Both the position numbers and the translations under genes were made by a program. DNA of 64,000 nt from Terricaulis silvestris (lineage in GTDB: Bacteria > Pseudomonadota > Alphaproteobacteria > Caulobacterales > Aquidulcibacteraceae). Shown piece by piece: positions 1-7,456 of the stretch. Below the pieces are notes generated by a model. The model was not told where the DNA came from. It did no database searches and saw only the letters and a program-made list of their open reading frames with translations. Location of the stretch: the NCBI RefSeq assembly GCF_009792355.1, contig NZ_CP047045.1:3800764-3864763 (forward strand), read 5' to 3'. Position 1 is the first letter of the stretch. Each line of letters starts with the position of its first letter.

Positions 1-191
1 ATAACGTCGTGCTGGAGGATTACACGCGCGTCGATGGCGCGGTGTATTGGACGGTCAGCGACAATCTTCGCGTCCAGCTCAACGTCGAAAACCTGTTGGA
101 CGAAGAGTATTTCGTGAATGCGCACAGCGCGACGAACATCATGCCGGGCTCGCCGCGCGCGTTCCGCGTGGGGCTAAGCGCGGCGTTCTAA
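1..191 (+). CDS. TonB-dependent receptor, C-terminal fragment (gene starts before the window)
   Basis: Only the last 62 or so codons are present; the reading frame is already open at base 3. The visible protein has the NLLDEEYF-type strand of TonB receptors, followed by a segment resembling the NIMPGAPR region of catecholate siderophore receptors, and ends in Phe as outer-membrane beta-barrels do for BAM recognition. It is therefore the final beta-strands of an active-transport outer-membrane receptor, probably for an iron-siderophore. The ligand cannot be settled because the plug and most of the barrel lie outside the window. Confidence 0.8.
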   Translation, partial: NVVLEDYTRVDGAVYWTVSDNLRVQLNVENLLDEEYFVNAHSATNIMPGSPRAFRVGLSAAF

Positions 192-226
192 GGCTGCGAC
201 AGGTACGCTTTGTTTGCACCACGTCT

Positions 227-250
227 CACGCCATTGCGTGTGGTGGCGTG
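227..250 (+). terminator. Possible weak terminator after the TonB receptor
   Basis: CACGCCA (227-233) pairs perfectly with TGGCGTG (244-250), 36 bases past the receptor stop codon. A short T-rich stretch follows only after about ten bases, so a rho-independent terminator is possible but not convincing. It also lies between two convergent genes. Confidence 0.25.
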
Positions 251-267
251 GCGCTTTCGCGTTTTGG

Positions 268-627
268 CTACGCCTCGTCCCGCAACCCACGCAGCCTGAG
301 CGTTTCGCGATACACGCGCAGCTTCTCTTCTTTGTGCGCGCCTAGATCGTAGATGAGGTCCCAGCTGTAGAGACCGGTGTCGTGGCCGTCGTCGAAGACG
401 ATGCGGACGGCGTAACGCCCGACGGGTTCGGCGCGGACGATGCTGACATTGGCTTTGCCGGTGACGGGCGCGGGCGCGTCGCCGCCGTGGCCTTTGTTCT
501 CGGCGCTGGGGCTTTCGACGCGGAGCAGTTCGAACGGGATGTCGAACTTGGCGCCGTCGTCGAAGCTGGCGTGCAGTTGCTTTGCGGCGCGGTCGAATTG
601 GAGATCGGTGGGCCAGGGGGCGGTCAT
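268..627 (-). CDS. DUF971 domain protein (gamma-butyrobetaine hydroxylase-like N-terminal domain)
   Basis: A 119-residue protein made of a single DUF971 domain: an N-terminal [21 protein letters not shown] strand pattern and a C-terminal [22 protein letters not shown] block, which is the most conserved part of the family. In eukaryotes the domain precedes the catalytic domain of gamma-butyrobetaine hydroxylase; stand-alone bacterial copies have been linked to iron-sulfur metabolism but have no settled function. It is the last gene of a minus-strand operon and overlaps the Trm112-like gene by four bases (ATGA), so translation is probably coupled. Confidence 0.85.
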   Translation of the reverse strand: MTAPWPTDLQFDRAAKQLHASFDDGAKFDIPFELLRVESPSAENKGHGGDAPAPVTGKANVSIVRAEPVGRYAVRIVFDDGHDTGLYSWDLIYDLGAHKEEKLRVYRETLRLRGLRDEA

Positions 628-818
628 TCGTCGGCTCCCAGCTCGCGGGCTTCGTCGATCAGCATGATCGGGACGCCGTCGCGGACGGGGTAGGCCAGGC
701 GCGCCTTATCGCTGATGAGTTCTTGCTTGGCTTTGTCGTAGCGCAAATTGGTGCGGGTCTGCGGGCAGACCAGGACTTCGAGCAGTTTAGGATCGACGTC
801 ACTCATTCTCTGGCTCAT
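624..818 (-). CDS. Trm112 family protein
   Basis: A 64-residue protein with the family pattern [17 protein letters not shown] near the N terminus and [16 protein letters not shown] at the C terminus. Eukaryotic Trm112 is a zinc-binding activator of several methyltransferases; bacterial homologues such as YcaR are small and mostly uncharacterised. Only one Cys remains in the N-terminal CP motif (the usual second Cys is Thr), so zinc binding is doubtful here. It overlaps its neighbours by four bases on both sides, in the middle of a coupled operon. Confidence 0.85.
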   Translation of the reverse strand: MSQRMSDVDPKLLEVLVCPQTRTNLRYDKAKQELISDKARLAYPVRDGVPIMLIDEARELGADE

Positions 819-1477
819 TGCAGTGTACCAGGCGGCTGGGTGTCGTCGGCGGCGACGTCCCAGGCGAGCAGCGCGATCAGCGCGCGGGCGCGTTCGGGGA
901 GCGTGACAGTCTCCAGCAGCGCTTGCTTGGCGGCGCTATCGAACGGGCAGATTTGGGCGGCGACATTGATCACGGTTTCTGTTGGCGCCTGTTCGACGGA
1001 ATCCCAATCGACTTGGAAGCCGTGCAGGCCAGCGTAGCTCTTGAGTGATGCGATCAGCGACGGGCGGTCGATGCCGTGTTCGTCCGCGGGCGAGAAATCG
1101 GTGGCATAGCCGTCGAAGCTGACCAAAGCCTGGCGATAGGGCGTGCCGGCTTTGATCTCCTGGTGCATGTGGAAGCGGGCGATGCCGGTGAGCGTCACGA
1201 GATAGCGGCCGTCGTCGGTTTCGGAGAACGTGGTGATGCGGCCGACGGTGCCGACGTCGGCGAGTTCGGGGATGGTCTCGTGCTCTTCGCCGGTGGCGGG
1301 CTGGATCATGCCGATCAGGCGCTCGCCGCCGAGGGCGTCGTCGATCATGTTGAGATAGCGCGGCTCGAAGATGTTGAGCGCGAGCACGCCGCGCGGCAGC
1401 AGGATGGCGCCTTCGAGCGGGAAAAGCGCGATCTGCTGCGGCAGGTCCGCAGGCTTACGGAAGCCGAACGCGCTCAT
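815..1477 (-). CDS. LON peptidase substrate-binding domain protein
   Basis: A 220-residue protein consisting of the N-terminal substrate-binding domain of Lon, without the AAA+ and protease domains. Recognisable blocks are [19 protein letters not shown] near residue 12, [14 protein letters not shown] near 38 and IGMIQP near 55, with a helical C-terminal half. It presumably recognises or delivers unfolded substrates; no enzyme activity is expected. The start overlaps the thioredoxin stop by four bases, and pairing with a thioredoxin/TPR co-chaperone supports a role in protein quality control. Confidence 0.88.
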   Translation of the reverse strand: MSAFGFRKPADLPQQIALFPLEGAILLPRGVLALNIFEPRYLNMIDDALGGERLIGMIQPATGEEHETIPELADVGTVGRITTFSETDDGRYLVTLTGIARFHMHQEIKAGTPYRQALVSFDGYATDFSPADEHGIDRPSLIASLKSYAGLHGFQVDWDSVEQAPTETVINVAAQICPFDSAAKQALLETVTLPERARALIALLAWDVAADDTQPPGTLQ

Positions 1478-2376
1478 GAGAACAGAATCGCCGACAGCTT
1501 GCGGCGTCCCTGTTTGGCGACCTCGGAGGTGGGGCCGGCGGCTTCGAAGATTTTGAGGAGCTGCGTGCGTGCGGCGCCTTCGTTCCAGTCGCGGTTCTTG
1601 GCGATGATGGTGAGGAGTTCTTCGCTAGCCGCTTCGAGATCGCCACGCGCTGAGAGTGCTTCGGCGTAATCATAGCGCGCTCGCCAGTCGGTTGGGTTGG
1701 CGGCGACTTGCGCGCCGAGCTCGTCGTTGTCGCCGACGGCTTCGGCCTTGGCGGCGAGATCGAGCGCGGCTTTGACGCTGAGGACTTCTGGGTCGTTGGC
1801 TTTCTCGGGCGGGACGTGCGCGAGGATTTCTTGCGTTTGTTCGGCGTCGCCTTGGCTGAGCGCGATGCGCGCCATGCCGGCGATGGCTTTGACGTTTTCG
1901 GGATCGAGCTGCAGCACGGCGGTGTAGCCTTGCGCCGCGCCGCCAATGTCGCCGAGCTTCAGCGAGTCCGCGGCTTGTTCGAGCAGTGGTTCGATCTCGG
2001 CGGTCATGTCGGCGCCGGCGAGGCGATCGACGAAGAGTTTGATCTGGCTTTCAGGGATGGCGCCCATGAAGCCGTCGATGGGGCGACCTTGGTCGAATGC
2101 ATAGACGGCCGGAATCGATTTCACACCGAGCTGGCCAGCGACGCCGGGGTTCTCGTCGATATTGATCTTCACCAGGCGCACTTTGCCGCCGGCTTTGCGC
2201 ACGGCTTTCTCAAGCGGAGGACCGAGTGTTTTGCAGGGGCCGCACCAGGGCGCCCAGAAATCCACGATCACGGGCGCAGCGCGCGAGGCCTCGATGACGT
2301 CGGCCATGAAGCCTTGGTCGGAACCGTCTTTGACCAGCTCTGTTTCGGGCGGCGCTGCGCCGTCGATGAAAGTCAT
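1474..2376 (-). CDS. Thioredoxin-TPR co-chaperone (CnoX/YbbN-like)
   Basis: A 300-residue protein. Residues about 20-125 form a thioredoxin domain with an intact WCGPCK active site at 44-49. Residues about 130-300 are helical TPR-like repeats, the architecture of CnoX/YbbN, which protects proteins during bleach or heat stress and hands them to chaperones. E. coli CnoX has lost the CxxC redox pair; this protein keeps it, as I recall for the Caulobacter orthologue, so reductase activity is plausible. A GAGGAG ribosome-binding site lies before the ATG. It is the first of four genes joined by four-base overlaps and begins 33 bases after the ProX-like gene. Confidence 0.88.
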   Translation of the reverse strand: MTFIDGAAPPETELVKDGSDQGFMADVIEASRAAPVIVDFWAPWCGPCKTLGPPLEKAVRKAGGKVRLVKINIDENPGVAGQLGVKSIPAVYAFDQGRPIDGFMGAIPESQIKLFVDRLAGADMTAEIEPLLEQAADSLKLGDIGGAAQGYTAVLQLDPENVKAIAGMARIALSQGDAEQTQEILAHVPPEKANDPEVLSVKAALDLAAKAEAVGDNDELGAQVAANPTDWRARYDYAEALSARGDLEAASEELLTIIAKNRDWNEGAARTQLLKIFEAAGPTSEVAKQGRRKLSAILFS

Positions 2377-2409
2377 GCGTACTCCTCGTTGGGAGGGAAG
2401 ATGGGCTGT

Positions 2410-2976
2410 TCAGGCGCCGGGTTCAATTCTTGACGGCGCGCCTTCGGCGTCGAAGGCGAGCCGGATCGGCTCGCGGCCCAGGGAACGGATGAATTTCAGG
2501 AGATCATCCGGGCTGATCGCGGTGGTGGCGTCGTTGCGGAGTGGGTGGAAGTTGACCGGGTCGTGGGCGAGGAAACCTTCGTCCAGCAGCAGGGTGACGT
2601 TGCGGTCGGGGTCGTTGATCAGAGCGAACAGCGTGACCGAGCCGGGCGTGACGCCGAGGTGCTGCATCAGCAGGTCAGCGTTGCAGAAGGTGAAGCGACC
2701 GGACGCGCCGATCAACTTGGCGACGGCGTTCAGATCGATCTTCGCGTCGCCAAGTGCGCAGAGCAGGTAGAGTCGGCCTTTTTTGTCTTTGAGGAACAGG
2801 TTCTTGGAATGGCCGCCGGGGAGGCTGGCTTTGATCTCGGTGCTTTCGGCGACGGTGAAGACTGGCGCGTGCCGGTGGGTGACGTGCGCGATGCCGAGCG
2901 CATCGAAGCGGGCAAAGAGATCGGCCTCGGTGGCGGGCGTTCTCCCAGGCGTAGCGGCGGGTAGCGAAGCAATCAT
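2410..2976 (-). CDS. Stand-alone prolyl-tRNA editing protein (ProXp/PrdX, YbaK-like)
   Basis: A 188-residue YbaK/aminoacyl-tRNA deacylase fold. Key blocks are THRHAPVFTVAES near residue 35, the GGHSKNLFLKDKKG substrate-pocket motif near 53 and HLGVTPGSVTLFALIND near 105. Members hydrolyse Ala (or Cys) wrongly attached to tRNA-Pro, acting in trans for a ProRS lacking an editing domain. The length fits the PrdX/ProXp-ala branch. It is transcribed divergently from the DUF6065 gene with only 21 bases between start codons and lies just upstream of the thioredoxin operon. Confidence 0.88.
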   Translation of the reverse strand: MIASLPAATPGRTPATEADLFARFDALGIAHVTHRHAPVFTVAESTEIKASLPGGHSKNLFLKDKKGRLYLLCALGDAKIDLNAVAKLIGASGRFTFCNADLLMQHLGVTPGSVTLFALINDPDRNVTLLLDEGFLAHDPVNFHPLRNDATTAISPDDLLKFIRSLGREPIRLAFDAEGAPSRIEPGA

Positions 2977-2997
2977 TTGGCCCTATAAGTCGCAGCG

Positions 2998-3753
2998 ATG
3001 AGGCTGACTTGCTACCCGTTGCAGACCTACCCGCCGGAAATTCGTCCCGGCCGGCCGGAACGCGATTGGATGGACGAGTTCACCGACCGCCACGCGTATC
3101 GTTGCCTGCCACTTACGATCGCCAACTGCACCGGATGGGAAATCGTGACGCCGGCGGCGTTTCGCGCCACGTGGAACGGCGGGCGCGATGTCAGCGACGT
3201 CATTGTTGAATCCGAGAACGACATTCACAAGGCGTTCGTGATGTCGATGTTCGCGCGCGGCACGCTGACGTTCGGCCCGGGCTGGCTGTTTCGCACCGAG
3301 CCCGGTTGGGACATGTGGGTCGGCGGGCCGCCGAACACGATCAAGCACGGCATCCAGCCGCTGACGGGCATCGTCGAGACCAGCTGGCTGCCGCAGCCTT
3401 TCACCATGAATTGGCGCTTCACGGCGCCGGGCACGGTTGAGTTCGAGAAGGGCGAGCCGTTCTGCATGATCATGCCGACACCGCACAACGCGATCGATGC
3501 GTGCGAACCGGAGATCAAAGCGCTCAAGGATGATCCCGAGTTCGAGGCGGAAACGCAGGCTTGGATGAAGGGGCGCACTGAGTTCATCGCGCGCGTGAAG
3601 GCGGGCGATCCGGAGGCGGTCGGTCAAGTCTGGCAGCGCAACTATTTCGCCGGCAAGACGCTGCGCGGCGAAGCCGCTACCAGCGACCACATTCACAAAC
3701 GCAGATTGGCGCAGCCGCGCGTGGCAGGCGCGGAAGACCAAGGTTCAGAATGA
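2998..3753 (+). CDS. DUF6065 family protein, copy 1
   Basis: 251 residues, function unknown. Features shared with the next gene are RLTCY at the N terminus, a WMDEFTDRHAYRCLPL block, a WLFRTEPGWDMWVGGPPN block near residue 100, SWLPQPFTMNWRFTAPG near 128 and a KGEPFCMIMP strand, then a charged C-terminal helix ending in an IHKRRLAQP tail. No signal peptide or membrane segment is visible, so it is probably cytosolic. The family label is from memory. The stop codon overlaps the next ATG (ATGA), so the two copies are co-translated. Confidence 0.75.
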   Translation: MRLTCYPLQTYPPEIRPGRPERDWMDEFTDRHAYRCLPLTIANCTGWEIVTPAAFRATWNGGRDVSDVIVESENDIHKAFVMSMFARGTLTFGPGWLFRTEPGWDMWVGGPPNTIKHGIQPLTGIVETSWLPQPFTMNWRFTAPGTVEFEKGEPFCMIMPTPHNAIDACEPEIKALKDDPEFEAETQAWMKGRTEFIARVKAGDPEAVGQVWQRNYFAGKTLRGEAATSDHIHKRRLAQPRVAGAEDQGSE

Positions 3754-4505
3754 AACTCACGTGCTACCAAGTCGATCCGCAGCCAGCCGAGATGGTGCCC
3801 GGTTCGCCCGATCGCGAGTGGATGGATAAATTCTCGGATCGGCATCCGTACCGGTGTTTGCCACTGGTGGTGGCGAACACGACCGGGTGGGCGTTGCTCT
3901 CACCGGTGAGCTTTACCGCGACGTGGAATGGCGGGCCGCGCATCGAAGATATTCGGCTCGATCCGGATGACGACACGCCGCGCGCATTGCTCGATCGCTG
4001 GGCTGTGTCGCACTTTTCTGGCGGCGTGCTGACGCTTCACACTGGCTGGCTGTTCAAGACGGAGCCCGGGTGGGATTTGTGGGCTGGCGGACCGCCGAAC
4101 CATCTCAAAGACGGCATCCAGCCTTTGATCGGCGTGGTGGAGACCTATTGGCTGCCGTTTCCGTTCACGATGAACTGGCGCTTCACGCGGCCGGGGATGA
4201 TCTCGTTCAAGAAGGGCGAGCCGTTCTGTTTTGTGTATCCGCTGCCGCACGAAAAGATGGATGAGGTGCAGCCGATCATCAAATCGATCCACGACGATCC
4301 GGAGCTGAAGAAGCAATACGAAGCGTGGGGCGCGAGCCGCACCAACTTCCTCAACAAGCTCGGCGATAAAGATAGCGAAGCGGTGAAGCACGGTTGGCAA
4401 CGCGATTATTTCCGCGGCCGTACACCGGAAGGGCATGTCGCGCCGGATAGCCATATCAATCGCCGGCGGCTGAAAGCGCCACGCAAGGCGGAGCCGGGCG
4501 AGTGA
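3750..4505 (+). CDS. DUF6065 family protein, copy 2 (tandem paralogue)
   Basis: Also exactly 251 residues and collinear with copy 1: KLTCY start, WMDKFSDRHPYRCLPL, GWLFKTEPGWDLWAGGPPN, YWLPFPFTMNWRFTRPG, KKGEPFCFVYPLPH and a C-terminal INRRRLKAP tail. By eye roughly half of the residues are identical, indicating an old tandem duplication in which both copies were kept. The conserved Trp, His and Arg residues suggest a binding or enzymatic fold, but I cannot name a reaction. It overlaps copy 1 by four bases; signal peptidase follows after 130 bases. Confidence 0.75.
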   Translation: MKLTCYQVDPQPAEMVPGSPDREWMDKFSDRHPYRCLPLVVANTTGWALLSPVSFTATWNGGPRIEDIRLDPDDDTPRALLDRWAVSHFSGGVLTLHTGWLFKTEPGWDLWAGGPPNHLKDGIQPLIGVVETYWLPFPFTMNWRFTRPGMISFKKGEPFCFVYPLPHEKMDEVQPIIKSIHDDPELKKQYEAWGASRTNFLNKLGDKDSEAVKHGWQRDYFRGRTPEGHVAPDSHINRRRLKAPRKAEPGE

Positions 4506-4635
4506 GCGCGGCGCTGCACCGGCCTGGGCGCGTGGTGTGGGACAATCACGCATGCGCGCCGTTGCGGCCTGGGTCGCTGCTGCGCGTGGCGGAGCACGCC
4601 TGGCGCACGTAAAAGAAGTTGGTGGGGGAGCCGAA

Positions 4636-5337
4636 ATGACGAACGCGGAAACCGGCAGGCGCCGGCGCAAGGGCTGGTTCACGCCGACCGTAATCACGCT
4701 CGGCTTGATTGCAGCGCTGTTCATCTCGCCGTTTGGACTTGGGTTTCGGCTTTACCGGGCGCCGTCGGGATCGATGCAGCCAACGGTTTACCCCGGCGAC
4801 TATTTCGTGATCACAAAGTGGTCGTACGGCTACAGCCGTTATTCGGCAGCGCCGTTGTCGTTGATGTTTCCGGCGGGGCGCGTGTTCGCGCGTCAGCCGG
4901 AGCGCGGCGACCTTGTTGTCTTCCGGCCGGCGCCCGAGCCCGATCGCGATTTCATTAAGCGCGTGGTCGGCGTGCCTGGCGATCGCATCCAAATGATTGA
5001 CGGCGTTCTGCACATCAACGGCGTCGCTGTGGAACGCGAGTCGCTCGGCGACGTGTCGTTCGGGGACGAATACGGCGGCACGGTCGAAGCGCAGCTCTAC
5101 CGCGAAACACTTCCCGGCGGTGCGAGCTATCGCACACTCGAACGCGGCGACGGCGAGTTGGACAACACCCGCGTGTTTGTCGTGCCGGCCAACCGGTATT
5201 TCGTCATGGGCGACGACCGCGACAATTCCGCAGACAGCCGCGTGCCGTCGGTGGTGGGCTATGTGCCGTTCGACAATTTCGTCGGCCGTGTCGCCTGGAC
5301 CATCCCGTCTTCGCCCTCGGAGCGATTGCCGGAATAG
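4636..5337 (+). CDS. lepB: Signal peptidase I
   Basis: 233 residues. One N-terminal membrane segment (about 15-35) is followed by the S26 catalytic domain: the serine motif PSGSMQPTV (about 44-52), the lysine motif FIKRVVGVPGD (about 104-114) and the C-terminal box MGDDRDNSADSR (about 192-203). It cleaves signal peptides from Sec and Tat substrates at the outer face of the inner membrane. I chose the ATG at 4636 because GGGGGAG lies five bases upstream and the membrane anchor then begins properly; an in-frame GTG at 4537 would add 33 residues unlike the family. It is not beside rnc or lepA here and may be a second copy. Confidence 0.92.
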   Translation: MTNAETGRRRRKGWFTPTVITLGLIAALFISPFGLGFRLYRAPSGSMQPTVYPGDYFVITKWSYGYSRYSAAPLSLMFPAGRVFARQPERGDLVVFRPAPEPDRDFIKRVVGVPGDRIQMIDGVLHINGVAVERESLGDVSFGDEYGGTVEAQLYRETLPGGASYRTLERGDGELDNTRVFVVPANRYFVMGDDRDNSADSRVPSVVGYVPFDNFVGRVAWTIPSSPSERLPE

Positions 5338-5427
5338 GGCGGTCGTCGCCCCTTGCTTCCGTGGCGGGGCTCTGCGATATGAGCCGCCTTCTCAGGCCCG
5401 GGCGCTAATCTGGGCCACCCCACGGAT

Positions 5428-5502
5428 GCGGGCGTAGCTCAGGGGTAGAGCACAACCTTGCCAAGGTTGGGGTCGTGAGTTCGAATCTCATCGCCCGCTC
5501 CA
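5428..5502 (+). tRNA. tRNA-Gly (GCC anticodon)
   Basis: A full cloverleaf can be drawn: acceptor GCGGGCG pairs with CGCCCGC, D-arm GCTC/GAGC, anticodon stem CAACC/GGTTG around the loop TTGCCAA (anticodon GCC), a five-base variable loop, and T-arm GTGAG/CTCAT with the loop TTCGAAT. The discriminator base is T and CCA is encoded at 5500-5502. The gene stands alone between signal peptidase and a convergent hypothetical gene. Confidence 0.97.
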
Positions 5503-5556
5503 TGTTTCTCTCAGATAACTCTTTGGTGGCCCCACCGGTGGTGGGGTTCGTGCGCG

Positions 5557-5925
5557 TTAGCGGCCGATCGCGCCGTGGTTCATTGCGTCGGTTAGCAGAC
5601 CGTCGAGCGCCTTCATCTCGGCGCTGCCGGAGAGGCGGAGCAGGCGGTCGGCTTGCTTTAGGGCGTCGGCGCACCGGAAGGCTTGGTTGCGCTCGGCTTC
5701 GCTGATGGCGGCGGCCATGATTTGCAGCATGTGGCGGCGATCTTCCGGCGTGCTGAGATCCATCGCTTGCACGCGGAGACGCCGGAGCATGTGGCCGAGA
5801 GAGGGAAGCTGGCCGGCTTCCTCGAGCGTTCGCCGATCTTTCCACGGCTTCTTGCCCGTCCGCCGCCGGCGGTCGGGGCCAAAATAACCATGCGTATCGA
5901 CCCATTTCTCGCGCATTTGGCCCAA
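5557..5925 (-). CDS. Hypothetical protein with DRR-rich N terminus
   Basis: 122 residues, soluble, not recognised. The N terminus has an HGYFGPDRRRR ... KPWKDRRT pattern, seen in short alphaproteobacterial proteins that often carry GPDRR boxes; the remaining two thirds is predicted helical (LGHMLRRLRVQAMD, EDRRHMLQIMAAAISEAERNQ). The start may instead be the Met at 5916 (MREKW). It is flanked by tRNA-Gly and tesB. No function is assigned. Confidence 0.55.
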   Translation of the reverse strand: MGQMREKWVDTHGYFGPDRRRRTGKKPWKDRRTLEEAGQLPSLGHMLRRLRVQAMDLSTPEDRRHMLQIMAAAISEAERNQAFRCADALKQADRLLRLSGSAEMKALDGLLTDAMNHGAIGR

Positions 5926-5988
5926 ACGCTACGCCCGCAGTGCTAACGCGCCGTTAGTGATACGGTACTTCGAACCGCTAGCGCACCG

Positions 5989-6828
5989 TCAGCCGCGCTG
6001 GCGGATCAGGCCTTCCTGCGCCACCGACGCCACCAGCACGCCGTCTTCGCGATAGAGCGCGCCGCGGTTGAAACCGCGTGCGCCGGAGGCAGAAGGGCTG
6101 TCCTGCACGTAGAGGTGCCAGCGAGCGAAGTTGGTAGGGCGGTGGAACCAGATGATGTGATCGAGGCTCGCGGTCTGCACGCCGGACTGCCAGCTGACGC
6201 CGTGCGGGCGCATGGCGGTGCCGAGCAGAGAGTAATCGGAGGCGTAGGCGATCAGGGTTTGGTTGAGCGCGATGTCGTCGCCGACATCGGCGCGGGCGCG
6301 GAACCACGTCATCTGATGCGGCGGCTTCACCATGGGCTTGGCGGCATCGACCGGGTCGATGGCGCGCATCTCGATTGGCAATTCGCGGAGCCAGCGTGTG
6401 TTCTCTTCTGGCTGGGTTTTCACCCAGGTTTCGATGAGCTTGCCGATGTGTTCTGGCGAAGGCGCCTCGGGCATTTCGCTTTGGTGCTCGTATCCCTCTT
6501 CGGGCACCTGGAACGAGCAGGCCATGTTGAAGATCTGCTCGCCCTTCTGGATCGCAAGCACGCGGCGGGTGGCGAAGCTTTTGCCGTCGCGCGAGCGCTC
6601 GACCTGGTAGAGCACCGGGCGCGTCGGGTCGCCGGGGCGGATGAAGTAGCTTTGCAGCGAATGGCAGATGCTGCCGTTTACGGTTTTGTACGCGGCGGTC
6701 AGCGCCTGCGCGACGACCTGGCCGCCGAAGATGCGGGTGCGCTCTTCCGGCGGAGAATTGCCGCGGAACAGGTTCTCCTCGATCGGTTCGAGGGAGAGCG
6801 TTTGAATCAATGTGTCCATCGGGGACAT
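5989..6828 (-). CDS. tesB: Acyl-CoA thioesterase II
   Basis: 279 residues forming the double hot-dog fold of TesB. Diagnostic pieces are the IFGGQVVAQALTAAY block (about 34-48), the SIAHSLQSYFIRPGD-like strand at about 53-70, and the C-terminal SLDHIIWFHRP block (about 236-246) carrying the catalytic Asp region. It hydrolyses medium- to long-chain acyl-CoA to free fatty acid and CoA in the cytoplasm, probably adjusting CoA pools during beta-oxidation. The length is close to the usual 285 residues. It is monocistronic by spacing. Confidence 0.92.
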   Translation of the reverse strand: MSPMDTLIQTLSLEPIEENLFRGNSPPEERTRIFGGQVVAQALTAAYKTVNGSICHSLQSYFIRPGDPTRPVLYQVERSRDGKSFATRRVLAIQKGEQIFNMACSFQVPEEGYEHQSEMPEAPSPEHIGKLIETWVKTQPEENTRWLRELPIEMRAIDPVDAAKPMVKPPHQMTWFRARADVGDDIALNQTLIAYASDYSLLGTAMRPHGVSWQSGVQTASLDHIIWFHRPTNFARWHLYVQDSPSASGARGFNRGALYREDGVLVASVAQEGLIRQRG

Positions 6829-6910
6829 GGGTGCGCCTAACGGATCGGGGAGAGATGAGCCGCATATGGCGTGGCGGGCGCACTCAGCACAAGCGCGACG
6901 CCACGTCAGA

Positions 6911-7405
6911 TCAGGGGATCAGGTTTCCGTCAGCGTTGCACCAGGGTTCGCGGCGGCCGCGCCAAGGGCGAGCGAGGCCGTCGGCGATCAGGGTTTCGCC
7001 GAGATCGCGGCCATCGACGCGGACGTAGGCGATGGTGCGGCCGTAACGATCGATGCGGCCGGTGGGGCGGGTTTCGAAGGCGCGGGCGTTGGTGATGAGC
7101 GTGCGGGCTGTGCGCGTGGCGCGGTTGCCCAGTTCTCGTTCGGCGGCGCAGCGCGCGCGTGAGCCGGTTTCGGGTGTGTCGATGTTGACGAGGCGATAGG
7201 TGATGTCGGTCGTCATGTCTTCGAGCGTGTCGCCGTCGATGACGCGGATATTGCTAGTGTCGGCGTTGGGCGTGATGGATTTCGCGGTTTCAGCGCGGGC
7301 TGAGGCGGCGGGGTCGTTGCCGATCGCGGGCAATGCGAAGAAGCCGGCGATCAGCACGCAGGCGAAAACAGCGACGGCGAGCAGCAGATTGGGGCGCGAT
7401 TTCAT
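6911..7405 (-). CDS. Secreted/anchored thermonuclease family protein (SNase-like)
   Basis: 164 residues. An N-terminal hydrophobic segment (about 7-27) acts as signal peptide or anchor. The SNase core follows: VIDGDTLE (about 54), LVNIDTPETGSRARC (about 72-86, with the conserved Cys), TGRIDRYGRTIAYV (about 114-127) and GRDLGETLIADGLARPW (about 131-147). These carry the Arg, Glu and Asp residues of the staphylococcal nuclease active site, so a calcium-dependent nuclease acting in the periplasm is likely. It lies 51 bases downstream of the coiled-coil gene on the same strand. Confidence 0.85.
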   Translation of the reverse strand: MKSRPNLLLAVAVFACVLIAGFFALPAIGNDPAASARAETAKSITPNADTSNIRVIDGDTLEDMTTDITYRLVNIDTPETGSRARCAAERELGNRATRTARTLITNARAFETRPTGRIDRYGRTIAYVRVDGRDLGETLIADGLARPWRGRREPWCNADGNLIP

Positions 7406-7456
7406 GCGCGCCAGCGAGCGCTTAAGGTCTTACCGAAACGTAAATGCCGTGGCGGC

